Shown: positions 43,269 to 53,049, counted from the first letter of the stretch. The stretch: DNA of 64,000 nt from Mesorhizobium qingshengii (GCF_900103325.1 NZ_FMXM01000006.1:186001-250000); one strand, 5' to 3'. Program-made: numbers and translations. Notes: a model not told the origin generated them from the letters alone.

Positions 43269-44186
43269 TCATCGGCCTCCAGAGATGGTGGCGATGCCCG
43301 ATGTTTCCAGGTCGATGTCGATCCGCAACGGGAAATGGTCCGACGCAACCTCGCCAATGTCGGCGCTGACCGAGCGCACGCGTCCGGCGAACATGCCGCT
43401 GACGAAGCAATGATCAAGCCGGCGCTTGGTGAGCTTGCCATCGATGGTCTTCACATGGGTATGGAAATCCGCGGCCGGCTCGCTGGCGACTGAAGCGGCA
43501 TCGACGAAGCCGTCGAGATAGGCGGCTCCGCGATGATAGGGCGTGCTGCCGACGATGCGGCGGTATTCGGCGCTGCCCGGTTCCATATTGAAGTCGCCCA
43601 TCCAGATCGCCGCCAGCGGGTTCTCCGGCTCGGCTTCGCCGCTGGTCCAGTTGCGCGCCGGCTCGTCATCGATGCCGCTCCACGGGCCACCATCAGAAGG
43701 CGCCCGGCGGTGCTCGGCAAGCAGATAGTCGATCTGCTCCAGCCGCTCCTCGGCCGCGATGTGCGCGAGATGCAGCGACAGCACCCGCACCGGACCCGCC
43801 GGTGTGCGGATCATGCATTCGAGCGCCGCGTTACGGGTGTTGAGCGGCCGAAGCGTACGGCGCATCGGCAGCGCATGCAGCCGTGACCAGACAATCGGCA
43901 GCTTGGACAGCACCATCGTACCGAACTGCCGGCGACGGTTGACGATCCGGCCGTCACGCCGTTCGCTGGCGTCCATGTCGAAGGCCGGTCCATAGACCCA
44001 GTGATAGTCCGGCAAAAGGCGGGAAAGCAGCTCCGGCTGGTCGTCGAAATTGCTGCGCTGCCAGTGGCGCTCGACTTCCTGCAAGGCAATAATATCGGCA
44101 CCGGCAACAATGCGCGCGGCACGCGAAAGATCGTAGCGACCGTCACCGCCGAATCCGTACTGGATGTTGTAGCTGACCAGCTTCAT
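43269..44186 (-). CDS. Endonuclease/exonuclease/phosphatase (EEP) family protein
   Basis: A 305-residue protein of the DNase I-like fold. MKLVSYNIQYGFGGDG carries the first Asn, ADIIALQEVERH the metal Glu, WMGDFNMEPGS the Asp-x-Asn pair and ASDHFPLRIDI the C-terminal Asp-His. All catalytic positions are present, so it should be an active phosphodiesterase or nuclease. No signal peptide. Substrate cannot be read from the sequence. Confidence 0.9.
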   Translation of the reverse strand: MKLVSYNIQYGFGGDGRYDLSRAARIVAGADIIALQEVERHWQRSNFDDQPELLSRLLPDYHWVYGPAFDMDASERRDGRIVNRRRQFGTMVLSKLPIVWSRLHALPMRRTLRPLNTRNAALECMIRTPAGPVRVLSLHLAHIAAEERLEQIDYLLAEHRRAPSDGGPWSGIDDEPARNWTSGEAEPENPLAAIWMGDFNMEPGSAEYRRIVGSTPYHRGAAYLDGFVDAASVASEPAADFHTHVKTIDGKLTKRRLDHCFVSGMFAGRVRSVSADIGEVASDHFPLRIDIDLETSGIATISGGR

Positions 44187-44285
44187 TGCTTATCCGGCTC
44201 AATTTCGATGTTGGCAGTAACGGTTCGACGATGGCCTTGCAATGGACCGCCATGATGGCGTGGCTGGGCCAGGAGCAGACACCAC

Positions 44286-45836
44286 CTAAGTGGTAAGAGG
44301 CTGGAACCGCCCGGCTGGCGAGGCCGCCAGTTCGGACCAGTCGATTTCCTCTTCCAGGCGATGGTAGGCTTCGTCGCCGATCGTGCCGTTGCGGCGCAGT
44401 TCCTCCAGCGCGTCACGCTGGCTGTTGATGGCATAGAGGCGCAGCCGGTCATACTCCGTCGCCGCTTGCGCGTTTTCCGGGTTTTCGGCGATCGTACGCT
44501 GCGCCGCATATTGCTCGCGCACGGCAGCGGCGGCATTCGATGTCTTGCCGCTCAACACGTTGAGCGCGGCCTGCATGACGGCCACACGCGCCCGCGCCAC
44601 TTCGCGGTCGACTGTCGTGTCCGGATCAAGGCTGAGCGCCTTCAGCAATGGCTTGAGCGTCATACCTTGCAGCACCAGCGTGCCGAGAACGACCGCGAAG
44701 GCGGCAAGCACAATCGGATCGCGGCCAGGGAAATTGGCTGGCAGGGCAATGGCGGCCACCAGCGTCACCAGCCCGCGCATCCCGCACCAGCCGACGAGCA
44801 AGCCGCCGCGAACCGACGGCGCTTCTCGCCTTCGGCCCTCGCTACCGGACCGGGCAAGCCATCTGATGATCACGCCGTAACCCAACACCCAGGCGAGGCG
44901 CGAAACGATGACGACGGCCAGCACCGTTGCGGCGAAGACGAATGCTTCCCCCTGGCCTTCCCCGGCAAGCCGGCCGACGATCGACCGTGCCTGCAGGCCC
45001 ATCAGCACAAAGGCCAGCACGTTGAGCACGAAGACCGCCGACTCCCACACCGAATAGGTGCTGACGCGTCTCCTTGCCGACATGTGGCGCGGCGCGCGGC
45101 GCGCAAGCGTCATGGCATAGACGACGATGGTGATGATGGCCGAGAGGCCCAGCCTGTCGGCCAGGATCCAGACGCCGAATGTCCCGGCGAACTGCACAAC
45201 GGTGCTGCTTGCCGCATCCTCGATACGGGTAAGCGTCAGCAGCGAAAAGCGGCCAAGCAGATAACCCGCGACCAGGCTGCCAACCGTCGACAGCAGGATC
45301 GTCGGAATGGCGTTGCTCAGCGTGACCGCGCCTATCGCTGCCGAAACCGCCAGCCGATAAATCAACAGCGCTGTGGCATCGTTGAGCAGGCTTTCTCCCT
45401 GCAGGATGGCGGTGATGCGGTGCGGCACCTTAAATTGCCCGAGCACAGCACTTGCGGCCACCGCATCTGGCGGAGCAACGATGGCGCCGAGCGCTATTGC
45501 CGCCGCGATCGGCAGTCCGGCCATCTTCCAGCCGACGAAGGCGACGATCGCCGTGGTGAAAATGACGGCGCCGAGCGCCAACAGCACGAGCGACAGCCGA
45601 TACCGGTTGAGATCCCGCAACGATGTGTCGTAGGCCGCATCCAGAAGCACCGGCGCAATGAACAGCGCCAGCGCCAGCTCCGGGTCGATCTCGATCGTCG
45701 GCGCGCCAGGCACGAAGGCAATCCCAACCCCGGCCAAAGCCAGCAGGGACGGATAAGGAATCTCCAGCCGTCGCGACAGTGCCGTCAGCGCGACGGCGAT
45801 CAGCAGGAGGACAAGTGTGAGTTCGAAAAGAGCCAT
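44286..45836 (-). CDS. Na+/H+ antiporter, CPA1 (NhaP/NHE) family
   Basis: A 516-residue membrane protein. About twelve spans cover residues 1-410. Transport-site regions are IVAPPDAVAASAVLG and GESLLNDATALLIYRL, with a conserved VGWCGMRGLVTLVAAIALP near the end of the membrane domain. The last 100 residues are a charged cytoplasmic tail (AATEYDRLRLYAINSQ). It exchanges Na+ (or K+) for H+ across the inner membrane. Confidence 0.92.
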   Translation of the reverse strand: MALFELTLVLLLIAVALTALSRRLEIPYPSLLALAGVGIAFVPGAPTIEIDPELALALFIAPVLLDAAYDTSLRDLNRYRLSLVLLALGAVIFTTAIVAFVGWKMAGLPIAAAIALGAIVAPPDAVAASAVLGQFKVPHRITAILQGESLLNDATALLIYRLAVSAAIGAVTLSNAIPTILLSTVGSLVAGYLLGRFSLLTLTRIEDAASSTVVQFAGTFGVWILADRLGLSAIITIVVYAMTLARRAPRHMSARRRVSTYSVWESAVFVLNVLAFVLMGLQARSIVGRLAGEGQGEAFVFAATVLAVVIVSRLAWVLGYGVIIRWLARSGSEGRRREAPSVRGGLLVGWCGMRGLVTLVAAIALPANFPGRDPIVLAAFAVVLGTLVLQGMTLKPLLKALSLDPDTTVDREVARARVAVMQAALNVLSGKTSNAAAAVREQYAAQRTIAENPENAQAATEYDRLRLYAINSQRDALEELRRNGTIGDEAYHRLEEEIDWSELAASPAGRFQPLTT

Positions 45837-46224
45837 GGCTCGTTATATCCGGAACCAGAACTGTCGGCAGTAGCTGGCCAACAACATGCCGTTGATTGGT
45901 CATCGCGTACAGACCGACTGGCGGAACGCCTGGAACTTGTGGCGTGCTGCTCCCAGCATGCTGCACGAGCCCACCGCGCGGATGGAAGGGCTGCCTGGCT
46001 TTCAGATGGTGGTGCAGCCATTCATAGCGCCGGCTCGAAACGCCCGATTTGGGCAGGCCAGGTGTGTCGAGATTGAGGTCACGCCGAGCCGAAGTCGAAG
46101 ACGGGCGCGAAGCGACCAAACAAGGTGGCTTCCGGGAATCGGAGCCAAGCGCACTTAAAGTACGTGACCGGAAGCGCAGGGAACCGCCATTTGCAGGCCG
46201 GCATCACCTGAACATCGGCACAGC
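45837..46224. other. Intergenic region without a supported gene
   Basis: 388 bp between the antiporter gene and the ABC ATPase gene. Short frames exist on both strands but none has a ribosome site or recognisable protein. The antiporter promoter should lie in the right part. Confidence 0.4.
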
Positions 46225-47289
46225 CTAGTGCAGCACCAGCATATCGCTCGACGAAAACGAAATCTCGGCCTTCTCGCCGACCGCGGGTGGCGGCGTTGCC
46301 GGGCTGTTGAACGTGTCGAGCGAAACCGTGTTGCCGCCAATACCGACCCGAACCCGGATCACCGAACCGAGGAAATGCACTTCGGAGATCTCGCCCGAAA
46401 GGCTGGAGTCGCGGCCGGGCTGGCGGCCAAGCGAAATTGCCTCGGGCCGCAGTGCCAGCGACAGCGTATCGCCCGACTTGGAACCGTTGAGCTTGCCCTT
46501 GAGCAGGACTTCCTCGCTGTTGACGCGGACCTTGCCCGACGCGGCGTCGGTGACGGTGCCTTCCAGCACGTTTAGCGTGCCGACGAAATTGGCGACGAAC
46601 TTGGTTGCCGGGCGGTTGTAGATCTCGAACGGCGTACCCACCTGCTCGGCCTTGCCGCCATACATGACGGCGATGCGATCCGAGATCGACAGCGCCTCTT
46701 CTTGGTCGTGCGTCACGAAAATGGTGGTGATGCCGAGCTTCTTCTGGATCGAGCGGATTTCCTCGCGCAGCGACACGCGCACCTTGGCGTCGAGCGCCGA
46801 CAGCGGCTCGTCGAGCAGCAGCAATTTCGGCTTGGGCGCGATGGCGCGGGCCAGCGCGATGCGCTGCTGCTGACCGCCCGAGAGCTGGTAGGGATAGCGG
46901 TCCGCCATCTGCGGCAGCTTGATGATGCCCAGCATTTCGGCGACACGGGCATCAATGTCCGCCTTGGACATGCCCGCCACCTTCAAGCCGAAGCCGATGT
47001 TCTGCGCCACGGTCAGGTTCGGGAACAGCGCATAGGCCTGGAACACCATGCCGACATTGCGCTGGTTGGGCTTCAGCGTTGTGATGTCCTTGCCGCCTAC
47101 GACGATCTTGCCGGCGCTCGGCTCCTCGAAGCCGGCGACCATGCGCAGCACGGTGGTCTTGCCGCAACCGGACGGCCCGAGGAAGGAGACAAATTCGCCC
47201 CGCTCGACATCGAGATTGAAATCCTCCACGACGGTGGTGGCGCCGAAGGACTTTCGAACGTGCTGGATGGAGAGGAACGGGTCGGCCAT
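46225..47289 (-). CDS. ABC transporter ATP-binding protein (PotA/FbpC type)
   Basis: A 354-residue ATPase. Walker A GPSGCGKTTVLRM, Q-loop VFQAYALFPNLTV, signature LSGGQQQRIALARAI, Walker B LLLLDEPLSALD and switch His in FVTHDQEEALS. A TOBE_2 domain occupies the last 80 residues (LALRPEAISLG). Last gene of the operon, 16 bp after permease 2. The FbpC/PotA branch serves iron, spermidine, thiamine and 2-aminoethylphosphonate importers. Confidence 0.93.
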   Translation of the reverse strand: MADPFLSIQHVRKSFGATTVVEDFNLDVERGEFVSFLGPSGCGKTTVLRMVAGFEEPSAGKIVVGGKDITTLKPNQRNVGMVFQAYALFPNLTVAQNIGFGLKVAGMSKADIDARVAEMLGIIKLPQMADRYPYQLSGGQQQRIALARAIAPKPKLLLLDEPLSALDAKVRVSLREEIRSIQKKLGITTIFVTHDQEEALSISDRIAVMYGGKAEQVGTPFEIYNRPATKFVANFVGTLNVLEGTVTDAASGKVRVNSEEVLLKGKLNGSKSGDTLSLALRPEAISLGRQPGRDSSLSGEISEVHFLGSVIRVRVGIGGNTVSLDTFNSPATPPPAVGEKAEISFSSSDMLVLH

Positions 47290-47305
47290 GGAGTTGTTCT
47301 TTCGA

Positions 47306-48097
47306 TCAGTTCGGGCGGTTCGCCGATTTCGGCGCGAAGCGGGACAGGATCTGGATCAACGACATGCACCCCCAGGTGATGGCGAAGGCGATGATGGCGA
47401 GGGCCGCCGGCTCGTAGGCCCGGTTGGCACCGATGTTCTGCAGGTAGGGACCGAAGGCCGGCCGATTGAGCAAGCTCGCCATGGTGAATTCGCCGATGAC
47501 GATCGCGAAGGTGAGGAAGGCGCCAGAGAGCACCGCGATCAGCACGTTGGGCAGGATGACGCGGGTGATGATCGTTCCCCAACCGGCGCCCAGAATCTGC
47601 GCCGCTTCCGTCAGTGTGCGCACGTCGATGGTCCGCAGACCCGTATCGACGGCTCGATACATATAAGGCAGCGCCAGTGTCGCATAACCGATGACCAGCA
47701 AGGCATTGGTGCCCGTGTCGGTCGCCAGGAACGGCAGCGGTGAATTCGAGCCATACATTCTGATATAGCCGAAGACGATGACGATGGCCGGGATGACCAG
47801 CGGCAGCAACGTGATGAACTCGACGACCGGCCTGAGCTGCGGCAGGCGAAGCCGGATCCAGTAGGCAGCCGGCACCACGATGAGCACGCCGAGAATGATG
47901 GTGAAGACGGCGGCAAGCACCGAATAGCCGAACGTCGCCTGGAAGCGTGCGTCGCCCAGCACGACCTTGTAGGCGTCGAAGGAATAGACGCCGCGCCGCA
48001 TGCGCATCGAGAACTCCACTGTCGCGATCAGCGGAATGAAGAAATAGGCCGCGCCCAGCGCGAAGACGACCCAGGCCCAGAACCTGCCAGCCTTCAT
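47306..48097 (-). CDS. ABC transporter permease (PotC/FbpB-half type)
   Basis: A 263-residue membrane protein from ATG 48097. Six spans, starting FWAWVVFALGAAYFFIPLI. EAA loop TEAAQILGAGWGTIITRVIL. Its start overlaps the stop of the upstream permease gene (ATGA), so the two are translationally coupled. Confidence 0.92.
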   Translation of the reverse strand: MKAGRFWAWVVFALGAAYFFIPLIATVEFSMRMRRGVYSFDAYKVVLGDARFQATFGYSVLAAVFTIILGVLIVVPAAYWIRLRLPQLRPVVEFITLLPLVIPAIVIVFGYIRMYGSNSPLPFLATDTGTNALLVIGYATLALPYMYRAVDTGLRTIDVRTLTEAAQILGAGWGTIITRVILPNVLIAVLSGAFLTFAIVIGEFTMASLLNRPAFGPYLQNIGANRAYEPAALAIIAFAITWGCMSLIQILSRFAPKSANRPN

Positions 48098-49008
48098 TTG
48101 AGCCACCTCTCGGAGCGGGTGCGGAACCAGATATAGAAGACATTGGCAAGACCGGTGATGACGATCATGCCGAAGGCTATGGCATAGCCGAGATGGGCAT
48201 TGTGCAGCACGTCTCCGCGGATCTGGGCATAGAGCAGGATCGGCACGATGTTGAGCGACGAGCCGGTCAACGCATAGGCGGTGGCGATGGCGCCGAAGGC
48301 ATTGGCGAACAACAGGATCACGGTGCCGAGGAAACTCGGCCAGATCACCGGAATGACCACCATGCGCCAGTACTGCGCCATGGTCGCGCCCAGCGTCGCG
48401 GCGGCCTCGCCCCATTCCTTCTTCAGCCCGTCGATGGCTGGCACGATGATGACCACCATCAGCGGGATCTGGAAATAGACATAGGTCAGGGTCAGACCCC
48501 AGAACGACAGGATGTTGAAGCCGTGCGCATAGATGTTGAGGCCGAACAGGGTGTTCAGGAGCACCGTCGCCAGGCCGAGCCGGCCGAGCGTCGCAAGAAA
48601 GGCGAAAGCCAGCGGCACGCCGGCAAAATTGGAGGCAACGCCGGAAAACGTCAGTGTCGCCGAACGTATCCAGTCCGGCAGACCGCCGCGCACGATGGCG
48701 ATGGCAATCGCCAGGCCCGCAAAGGCGCCAATCAGCGACGAGGCCAGACTGACCTTGATCGAAATCCAGTAGGCGGCGACGATCGACGGCTGTGCCAGCG
48801 CCGCAATATTCTCGAAGGTGAACTCGCCCGCATCATTCTGGAACGCACCCAGCATCAGATAAAGCGTGGGCAGGATCAGGAACATGATGGCGAAGATGAA
48901 GAACGGCGCGACGCCAAGCCATTGCGTCGGCAGCCGCAAGGCGCGCGCCTCACCGGGGGGTACGGTCTTCCCCGCGATGGCCTGATTGGAAAGCGAGAGA
49001 TCGGTCAT
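48094..49008 (-). CDS. ABC transporter permease (PotB type)
   Basis: A 304-residue membrane protein. First span WLGVAPFFIFAIMFLILPTL, six in all; EAA loop WGEAAATLGATMAQYWRMVV. Located 64 bp after the binding-protein gene. The two-permease layout separates this importer from single-permease FbpB systems. Confidence 0.92.
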   Translation of the reverse strand: MTDLSLSNQAIAGKTVPPGEARALRLPTQWLGVAPFFIFAIMFLILPTLYLMLGAFQNDAGEFTFENIAALAQPSIVAAYWISIKVSLASSLIGAFAGLAIAIAIVRGGLPDWIRSATLTFSGVASNFAGVPLAFAFLATLGRLGLATVLLNTLFGLNIYAHGFNILSFWGLTLTYVYFQIPLMVVIIVPAIDGLKKEWGEAAATLGATMAQYWRMVVIPVIWPSFLGTVILLFANAFGAIATAYALTGSSLNIVPILLYAQIRGDVLHNAHLGYAIAFGMIVITGLANVFYIWFRTRSERWLK

Positions 49009-49072
49009 GCGCCGGCTACCGTCATCGAGGGAGTCCGGGCGGCCACGCGGCCGCCCGGATCGATTTCAAGTG

Positions 49073-50179
49073 TTACTTGACGTTGGCGCCGACAACGGCG
49101 TCCCAGTTCTTGGTGATGGCTTCCTTGGCCTTGCCCTGCTCGTCGAGCGTCGGGAACACCGCGGCCGCGTAGGACTCGGCCGGAGGCAGCTTGGCCAGCA
49201 CGTCCGCCGGGATCTTGTTGTTCTTGGCAAGATCGTTGAAGCGGATCGGGTGGCAATAGCCCTTCAGCCAGGCGATCTGGCCTTCGTCGGAATAGAGGTA
49301 TTCCAGCCAGAGCTTGGCTGCATTCGGGTGCGGCGCAAAGGCGCTGATCGCCTGCACGTAGACGCCGGCGACCACACCGGTCTTCGGCACGACGACGTCG
49401 ACGGGCGGGTTGCCCTTCAGCGTGTCGCGGCCGGCCAGCGCGTTGTAGTCCCAGGTGACCAGTATCGGGGTCTGACCCTGGGCGAGCGTGGCGGCCTTGC
49501 CGATGACCGGCACGAAGTTGCCGGCGGCGTTGAGCTTCTTGAAGTAGTCGAGGCCGGCGGTGCCGGCGGCTTCGCCAGCGGCCGCGCCTGACGACAGGCC
49601 GGCGGCGTAAACCGCCTGGATGGCCTGGTTCGAGGCGCGCGGATCACCGGCAAGGGCTACCGAGTTGGCGAATTCCGGCTTCAGCAGGTCGGCCCAGTCC
49701 TTCGGCGATTCCTTGACCAGATCCTTGTTCACCTGGAAGGAAAGCACGCCGTAATAGTCGCCGGTCCAAAACCCTTCCGCATCCTTGGCGCTGTCGGGGA
49801 TCGAGTCCCAGGTCGACACCTTGTAAGCCTGGATCAGGCCATCCTTCTTGGCGGACGGACCGAACGACAGGCCGACGTCGATGACGTCGGGAGCCTGCGG
49901 GCCCTTGTTGTCCTTGTTGGCCTTGATCGCCTCGACCTCGTCGCCGGAACCGGCATCGGGGTTGAGTTCGTTGATGGTGATTTCCGGATACTTCGCCTTG
50001 AAGCCGGCGATGACATCGCCGTAGCCGCACCAGTCATGCGGCAGGGCGATGGTGGTGAGTTGGCCTTCCGCCTTCGCGGCCTTGACGAGATCGTCCATCG
50101 AAGCCGAGGACGAAATCACCGTCGACGCAAAAAGCGCCGCGGCCGAAAGGGAAAGCACCTTCCCCGTGAACTTGAACAT
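49073..50179 (-). CDS. ABC transporter substrate-binding protein (AfuA/PotD-like)
   Basis: A 368-residue periplasmic protein. ATG 50179 follows GGAGAGA. Signal peptide LSLSAAALFASTVISSSAS. The mature part has DDLVKAAKAEGQLTTIALP and VTWDYNALAG, as in the AfuA/extracellular solute-binding family used for ferric iron, polyamines, thiamine and aminoalkylphosphonates. The ligand cannot be fixed by eye. A Pho-box-like sequence 58 bp upstream hints at a phosphorus-containing ligand. Confidence 0.9.
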   Translation of the reverse strand: MFKFTGKVLSLSAAALFASTVISSSASMDDLVKAAKAEGQLTTIALPHDWCGYGDVIAGFKAKYPEITINELNPDAGSGDEVEAIKANKDNKGPQAPDVIDVGLSFGPSAKKDGLIQAYKVSTWDSIPDSAKDAEGFWTGDYYGVLSFQVNKDLVKESPKDWADLLKPEFANSVALAGDPRASNQAIQAVYAAGLSSGAAAGEAAGTAGLDYFKKLNAAGNFVPVIGKAATLAQGQTPILVTWDYNALAGRDTLKGNPPVDVVVPKTGVVAGVYVQAISAFAPHPNAAKLWLEYLYSDEGQIAWLKGYCHPIRFNDLAKNNKIPADVLAKLPPAESYAAAVFPTLDEQGKAKEAITKNWDAVVGANVK

Positions 50180-50236
50180 GTGTTCTCTCCGTTGAACTGA
50201 CGCCGTTGGACGCCTGCGATGCGGTATCGTTTTCAT

Positions 50237-50254
50237 GTGACAGCCAGATGAAAG
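50237..50254 (-). promoter_or_regulatory. Candidate Pho box upstream of the ABC importer operon
   Basis: On the minus strand CTTTCAT-CTGG-CTGTCAC: two heptamers, each 6/7 to CTGTCAT, with the required 4-bp spacer (11-bp period). It lies 58 bp upstream of the binding-protein start codon. PhoB would activate the operon under phosphate limitation. Confidence 0.55.
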
Positions 50255-50313
50255 CTTTGTGAAACCGGCTGCTCGCAGTACGAAAAAGTAAACTCTTTTT
50301 AACCTGATGTAGC

Positions 50314-50334
50314 AATCGCCTCGCGATTCTTTTT
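50314..50334 (+). terminator. Orphan plus-strand terminator-like hairpin
   Basis: AATCGC / GCGATT, 6 bp with a 3-nt loop, followed by CTTTTT on the plus strand. Both flanking genes run on the minus strand, so it would end an unannotated plus-strand transcript or act as a minus-strand hairpin after the Fe-ADH gene. Confidence 0.45.
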
Positions 50335-50421
50335 CCGGCTAACTAGTTTCTGCCTTGCCCGTCATCCTCCCCCTTGTTTCTGTAGCCCCTTTTCAGATCA
50401 ATTTCCTGTGCGGAAAACGTC

Positions 50422-51594
50422 TCAGACCGTGCCGGCGATGGCGTTTTCGAGCAACGTCAGCGCGGCCTTCTTGGTCAGCTTGACCGGGTTGCCGCCGGCG
50501 GTCGGATCGACCACCGCCATGTCGGCGATCAGCCCCTTGCGCTTCTTGTCCATGTCGAGACCCTTGATCAGGCCCGGCAGCGCGTGCGGCACCTTCAATT
50601 CCTTGCGCAGCTTGATGATTGCCTTGGCAAAGCCGTCGAAACCACCCTTGATGCCGCAATAGGCGGCGAGCCGCGCGATGCGCACCTCGATGGCATCACG
50701 GTTGAAGGCCAGCACATAGGGCATGAACACGGCGTTGGTCATGCCGTGATGGGTGTCGTAAAGCGCGCCGACCGGATGCGACAGCGAGTGGATGGCGCCG
50801 AGCCCCTTCTGGAAGGCGGTGGCGCCCATGGCGGCGGCGCTCATCATATGGGCGCGCGCGACGAGATCCTTGCCATTGGCATAGGCCTTCGGCAGGTTTT
50901 CGAAAACGAGCCGGATACCCTCGACGGCGATGCCGTCGGCCATCGGATGATAGCCCGGCGCGCAATAGGCTTCGAGACAGTGGGCGAGCGCGTCCATGCC
51001 GGTGCCGGCTGTGATGAAGCCCGGCATGCCGACCGACAGTTCCGGATCGGCGATGACGATGGCCGGCAGCAGCTTGGGATGGAAGATGACCTTCTTGGTG
51101 TGCGTCGCCTCGTTGGTGATGACGCCGGCGCGGCCGACCTCCGATCCGGTGCCGGCCGTGGTCGGCACGGCGATGATCGGAGCGATCGCATCCGAATTGG
51201 CGCGTGTCCACCAGTCGTCGACATCCTCGAAGTCCCAAACCGGCCGCGTCTGGCCGGCCTGGAAGGCGATCAGCTTGCCGAGATCGAGCGCCGAGCCGCC
51301 GCCGAAGGCGATAACGCCGTCATGCTTGCCCTTCTTGAACACGGCGATGCCGGCGGTGAGGTTGGATTCGACCGGGTTGGGCCTCACCTCGGAGAAGACG
51401 CCATAGGGGACCTTGGCATCGTCGAGGATCTTCAGGGTCGAAGCGACGACCGGTAATTTCGCCAAGCCCGGATCGGTGACGAACAGCGGCCGCTTGATAC
51501 CGGTGGCCGCCAGAACCTCAGGCAGTTCCTTGATGCGCCCGGCGCCGAAGCGGACGGTGGTGGGGTAGTTCCATTTGGAGATCAGCTTGGACAT
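50422..51594 (-). CDS. Iron-containing alcohol dehydrogenase
   Basis: A 390-residue group III alcohol dehydrogenase. NAD loop FGGGSALDLGKL, PTTAGTGSEVGRAGVI, and metal ligands in GTGMDALAHCLEAY, HSLSHPVGALYDTHHG. It interconverts an alcohol and an aldehyde in the cytoplasm. It lies 17 bp after an aldehyde dehydrogenase gene on the same strand; the pair would take an alcohol to a carboxylate. Confidence 0.93.
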   Translation of the reverse strand: MSKLISKWNYPTTVRFGAGRIKELPEVLAATGIKRPLFVTDPGLAKLPVVASTLKILDDAKVPYGVFSEVRPNPVESNLTAGIAVFKKGKHDGVIAFGGGSALDLGKLIAFQAGQTRPVWDFEDVDDWWTRANSDAIAPIIAVPTTAGTGSEVGRAGVITNEATHTKKVIFHPKLLPAIVIADPELSVGMPGFITAGTGMDALAHCLEAYCAPGYHPMADGIAVEGIRLVFENLPKAYANGKDLVARAHMMSAAAMGATAFQKGLGAIHSLSHPVGALYDTHHGMTNAVFMPYVLAFNRDAIEVRIARLAAYCGIKGGFDGFAKAIIKLRKELKVPHALPGLIKGLDMDKKRKGLIADMAVVDPTAGGNPVKLTKKAALTLLENAIAGTV

Positions 51595-51611
51595 TTTTGT
51601 CTTTCAATAAA

Positions 51612-53000
51612 TCAGATGACTTCACGCAGGTGGAATGACTTCGGCCTCGTCAGATTGTCGTAGCCGATGGCCGACAGTGCGGCACCCTTCCCAGTGTCCT
51701 TGACGCCGGTCCAGACCAATGCCGGATCGAGATAGTCGCAGCGGTTCATGAACACCGTGCCGGTCTCGACGCGGTTGCCGATCGCCACCGCATGCTCCGT
51801 GTCGCGCGTCCAGATCGAAGCCGTCAGCCCATAGGGACTGTCGTTCATCAGCGCGATCGCCTCCTCATCGTTGCGCACCTTCATGATGCCGACGATCGGG
51901 CCAAAGCTCTCCTCGCGCATGACGCTCATCTGATGATCGACTTGCGTCAGCACTTCTGGCGCCAGATAGGGCGAGCCGGCCTTGTCGTTGGCCACCTTCA
52001 TGTTGATGTGCGCCACCGCGCCCTTGCGCAACGCCTCGGCCTTCTGCTCGCGGATCAGGTCGGCGAAGCGCGCCTGCGCCATCGGCCCCATCGTCGTCGC
52101 CTGATCAAGCGGATTGCCGACCACGTAGTTTTTTGTCTCGGCGATGAAGCCTTCGACGAATTCGTCATAAACCTTCTCGTGCACATAGACGCGCTCGATG
52201 CCGCAGCAGCACTGGCCGGAATTGTAGAAGGCGCCGTCGACCAGATTGACGACCGCATGATCCATCTTGGCGTCCGGCAGCACATAGGCTGGATCCTTGC
52301 CGCCAAGCTCGAGGCCGAGCGTCATGAAGGTGCCCGCCGCCGCCTTTTCGATGGCCCGGCCGCCGGCGACCGAACCGGTGAAGTTGACATGGTCGATCTT
52401 GCCCGAGCCAAGCAGCCTCTCGGTCTGGGCGTGATTGAGCACGACATTCTGGAACACGCCCTTGGGCAGGCCGGCCTTGTCGAAGGCCTGCTGGAAACGC
52501 TCGCCGACCAGCAGCGTCTGCGCCGCATGCTTGAGGATGACGGCGTTGCCGGCCATCAGCGCCGGCACGATTGTGTTGACGGCGGTGAGGTAAGGATAGT
52601 TCCACGGCGCGATCACCAGCACCACGCCGAGTGGATCTTTCTTCACATAGCGGCGGAACCCGTCCTTCGGGTTGGAGGCCGGCACCGGCCGCAACGCCGC
52701 CTCGGCGATCTCGACCATATAGTTGGTGCGTTCCTTGACGCCGCCGAACTCGCCGCCGTAACGCACCGGGCGCCCCATCTGCCAGGCGATCTCCGGCACG
52801 ATCTCGTCGGTCATCGCGACCAGCGCCTCCAGCATTGCGAGCATGTACTTGCCGCGTTCGACGATCGGCGTCTCAGCCCACTTCTCCTGCGCCGCCTTGG
52901 CGCGCTCGATCGCGGCATTGATCGCCTGGTCTGTCGCCACCGGTCGCTCGGCATAGATCGAGCCATCGACGGGGGATATGATTTTGACCGTTTCGGTCAT
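51612..53000 (-). CDS. Aldehyde dehydrogenase
   Basis: A 462-residue ALDH from ATG 53000 (MTETVKIISPVDGSIYAE). IAPWNYPYLTAV, catalytic Glu in LELGGKDPAYVL, nucleophile Cys in YNSGQCCCGIERV and EESFGPIVGIM are present. It follows the glutamine-synthetase-like gene, with a palindromic repeat between, and precedes the Fe-ADH gene. In the proposed route it would oxidise a gamma-glutamyl aldehyde. Confidence 0.93.
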   Translation of the reverse strand: MTETVKIISPVDGSIYAERPVATDQAINAAIERAKAAQEKWAETPIVERGKYMLAMLEALVAMTDEIVPEIAWQMGRPVRYGGEFGGVKERTNYMVEIAEAALRPVPASNPKDGFRRYVKKDPLGVVLVIAPWNYPYLTAVNTIVPALMAGNAVILKHAAQTLLVGERFQQAFDKAGLPKGVFQNVVLNHAQTERLLGSGKIDHVNFTGSVAGGRAIEKAAAGTFMTLGLELGGKDPAYVLPDAKMDHAVVNLVDGAFYNSGQCCCGIERVYVHEKVYDEFVEGFIAETKNYVVGNPLDQATTMGPMAQARFADLIREQKAEALRKGAVAHINMKVANDKAGSPYLAPEVLTQVDHQMSVMREESFGPIVGIMKVRNDEEAIALMNDSPYGLTASIWTRDTEHAVAIGNRVETGTVFMNRCDYLDPALVWTGVKDTGKGAALSAIGYDNLTRPKSFHLREVI

Positions 53001-53049
53001 TTTGTAAGTCCTCGCACTTCTGCAACAATCGACAAATCGCATGGCTTGG

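Noticed and set aside
44361..46076. Open frame of about 571 codons opposite the antiporter gene
   Set aside because: Very rich in Arg, Gln and His, with no hydrophobic core; shadow of the membrane-protein gene.
45837..46224. Possible small gene in the antiporter/ABC gap
   Set aside because: Frames on both strands lack ribosome sites and similarity; left as non-coding.
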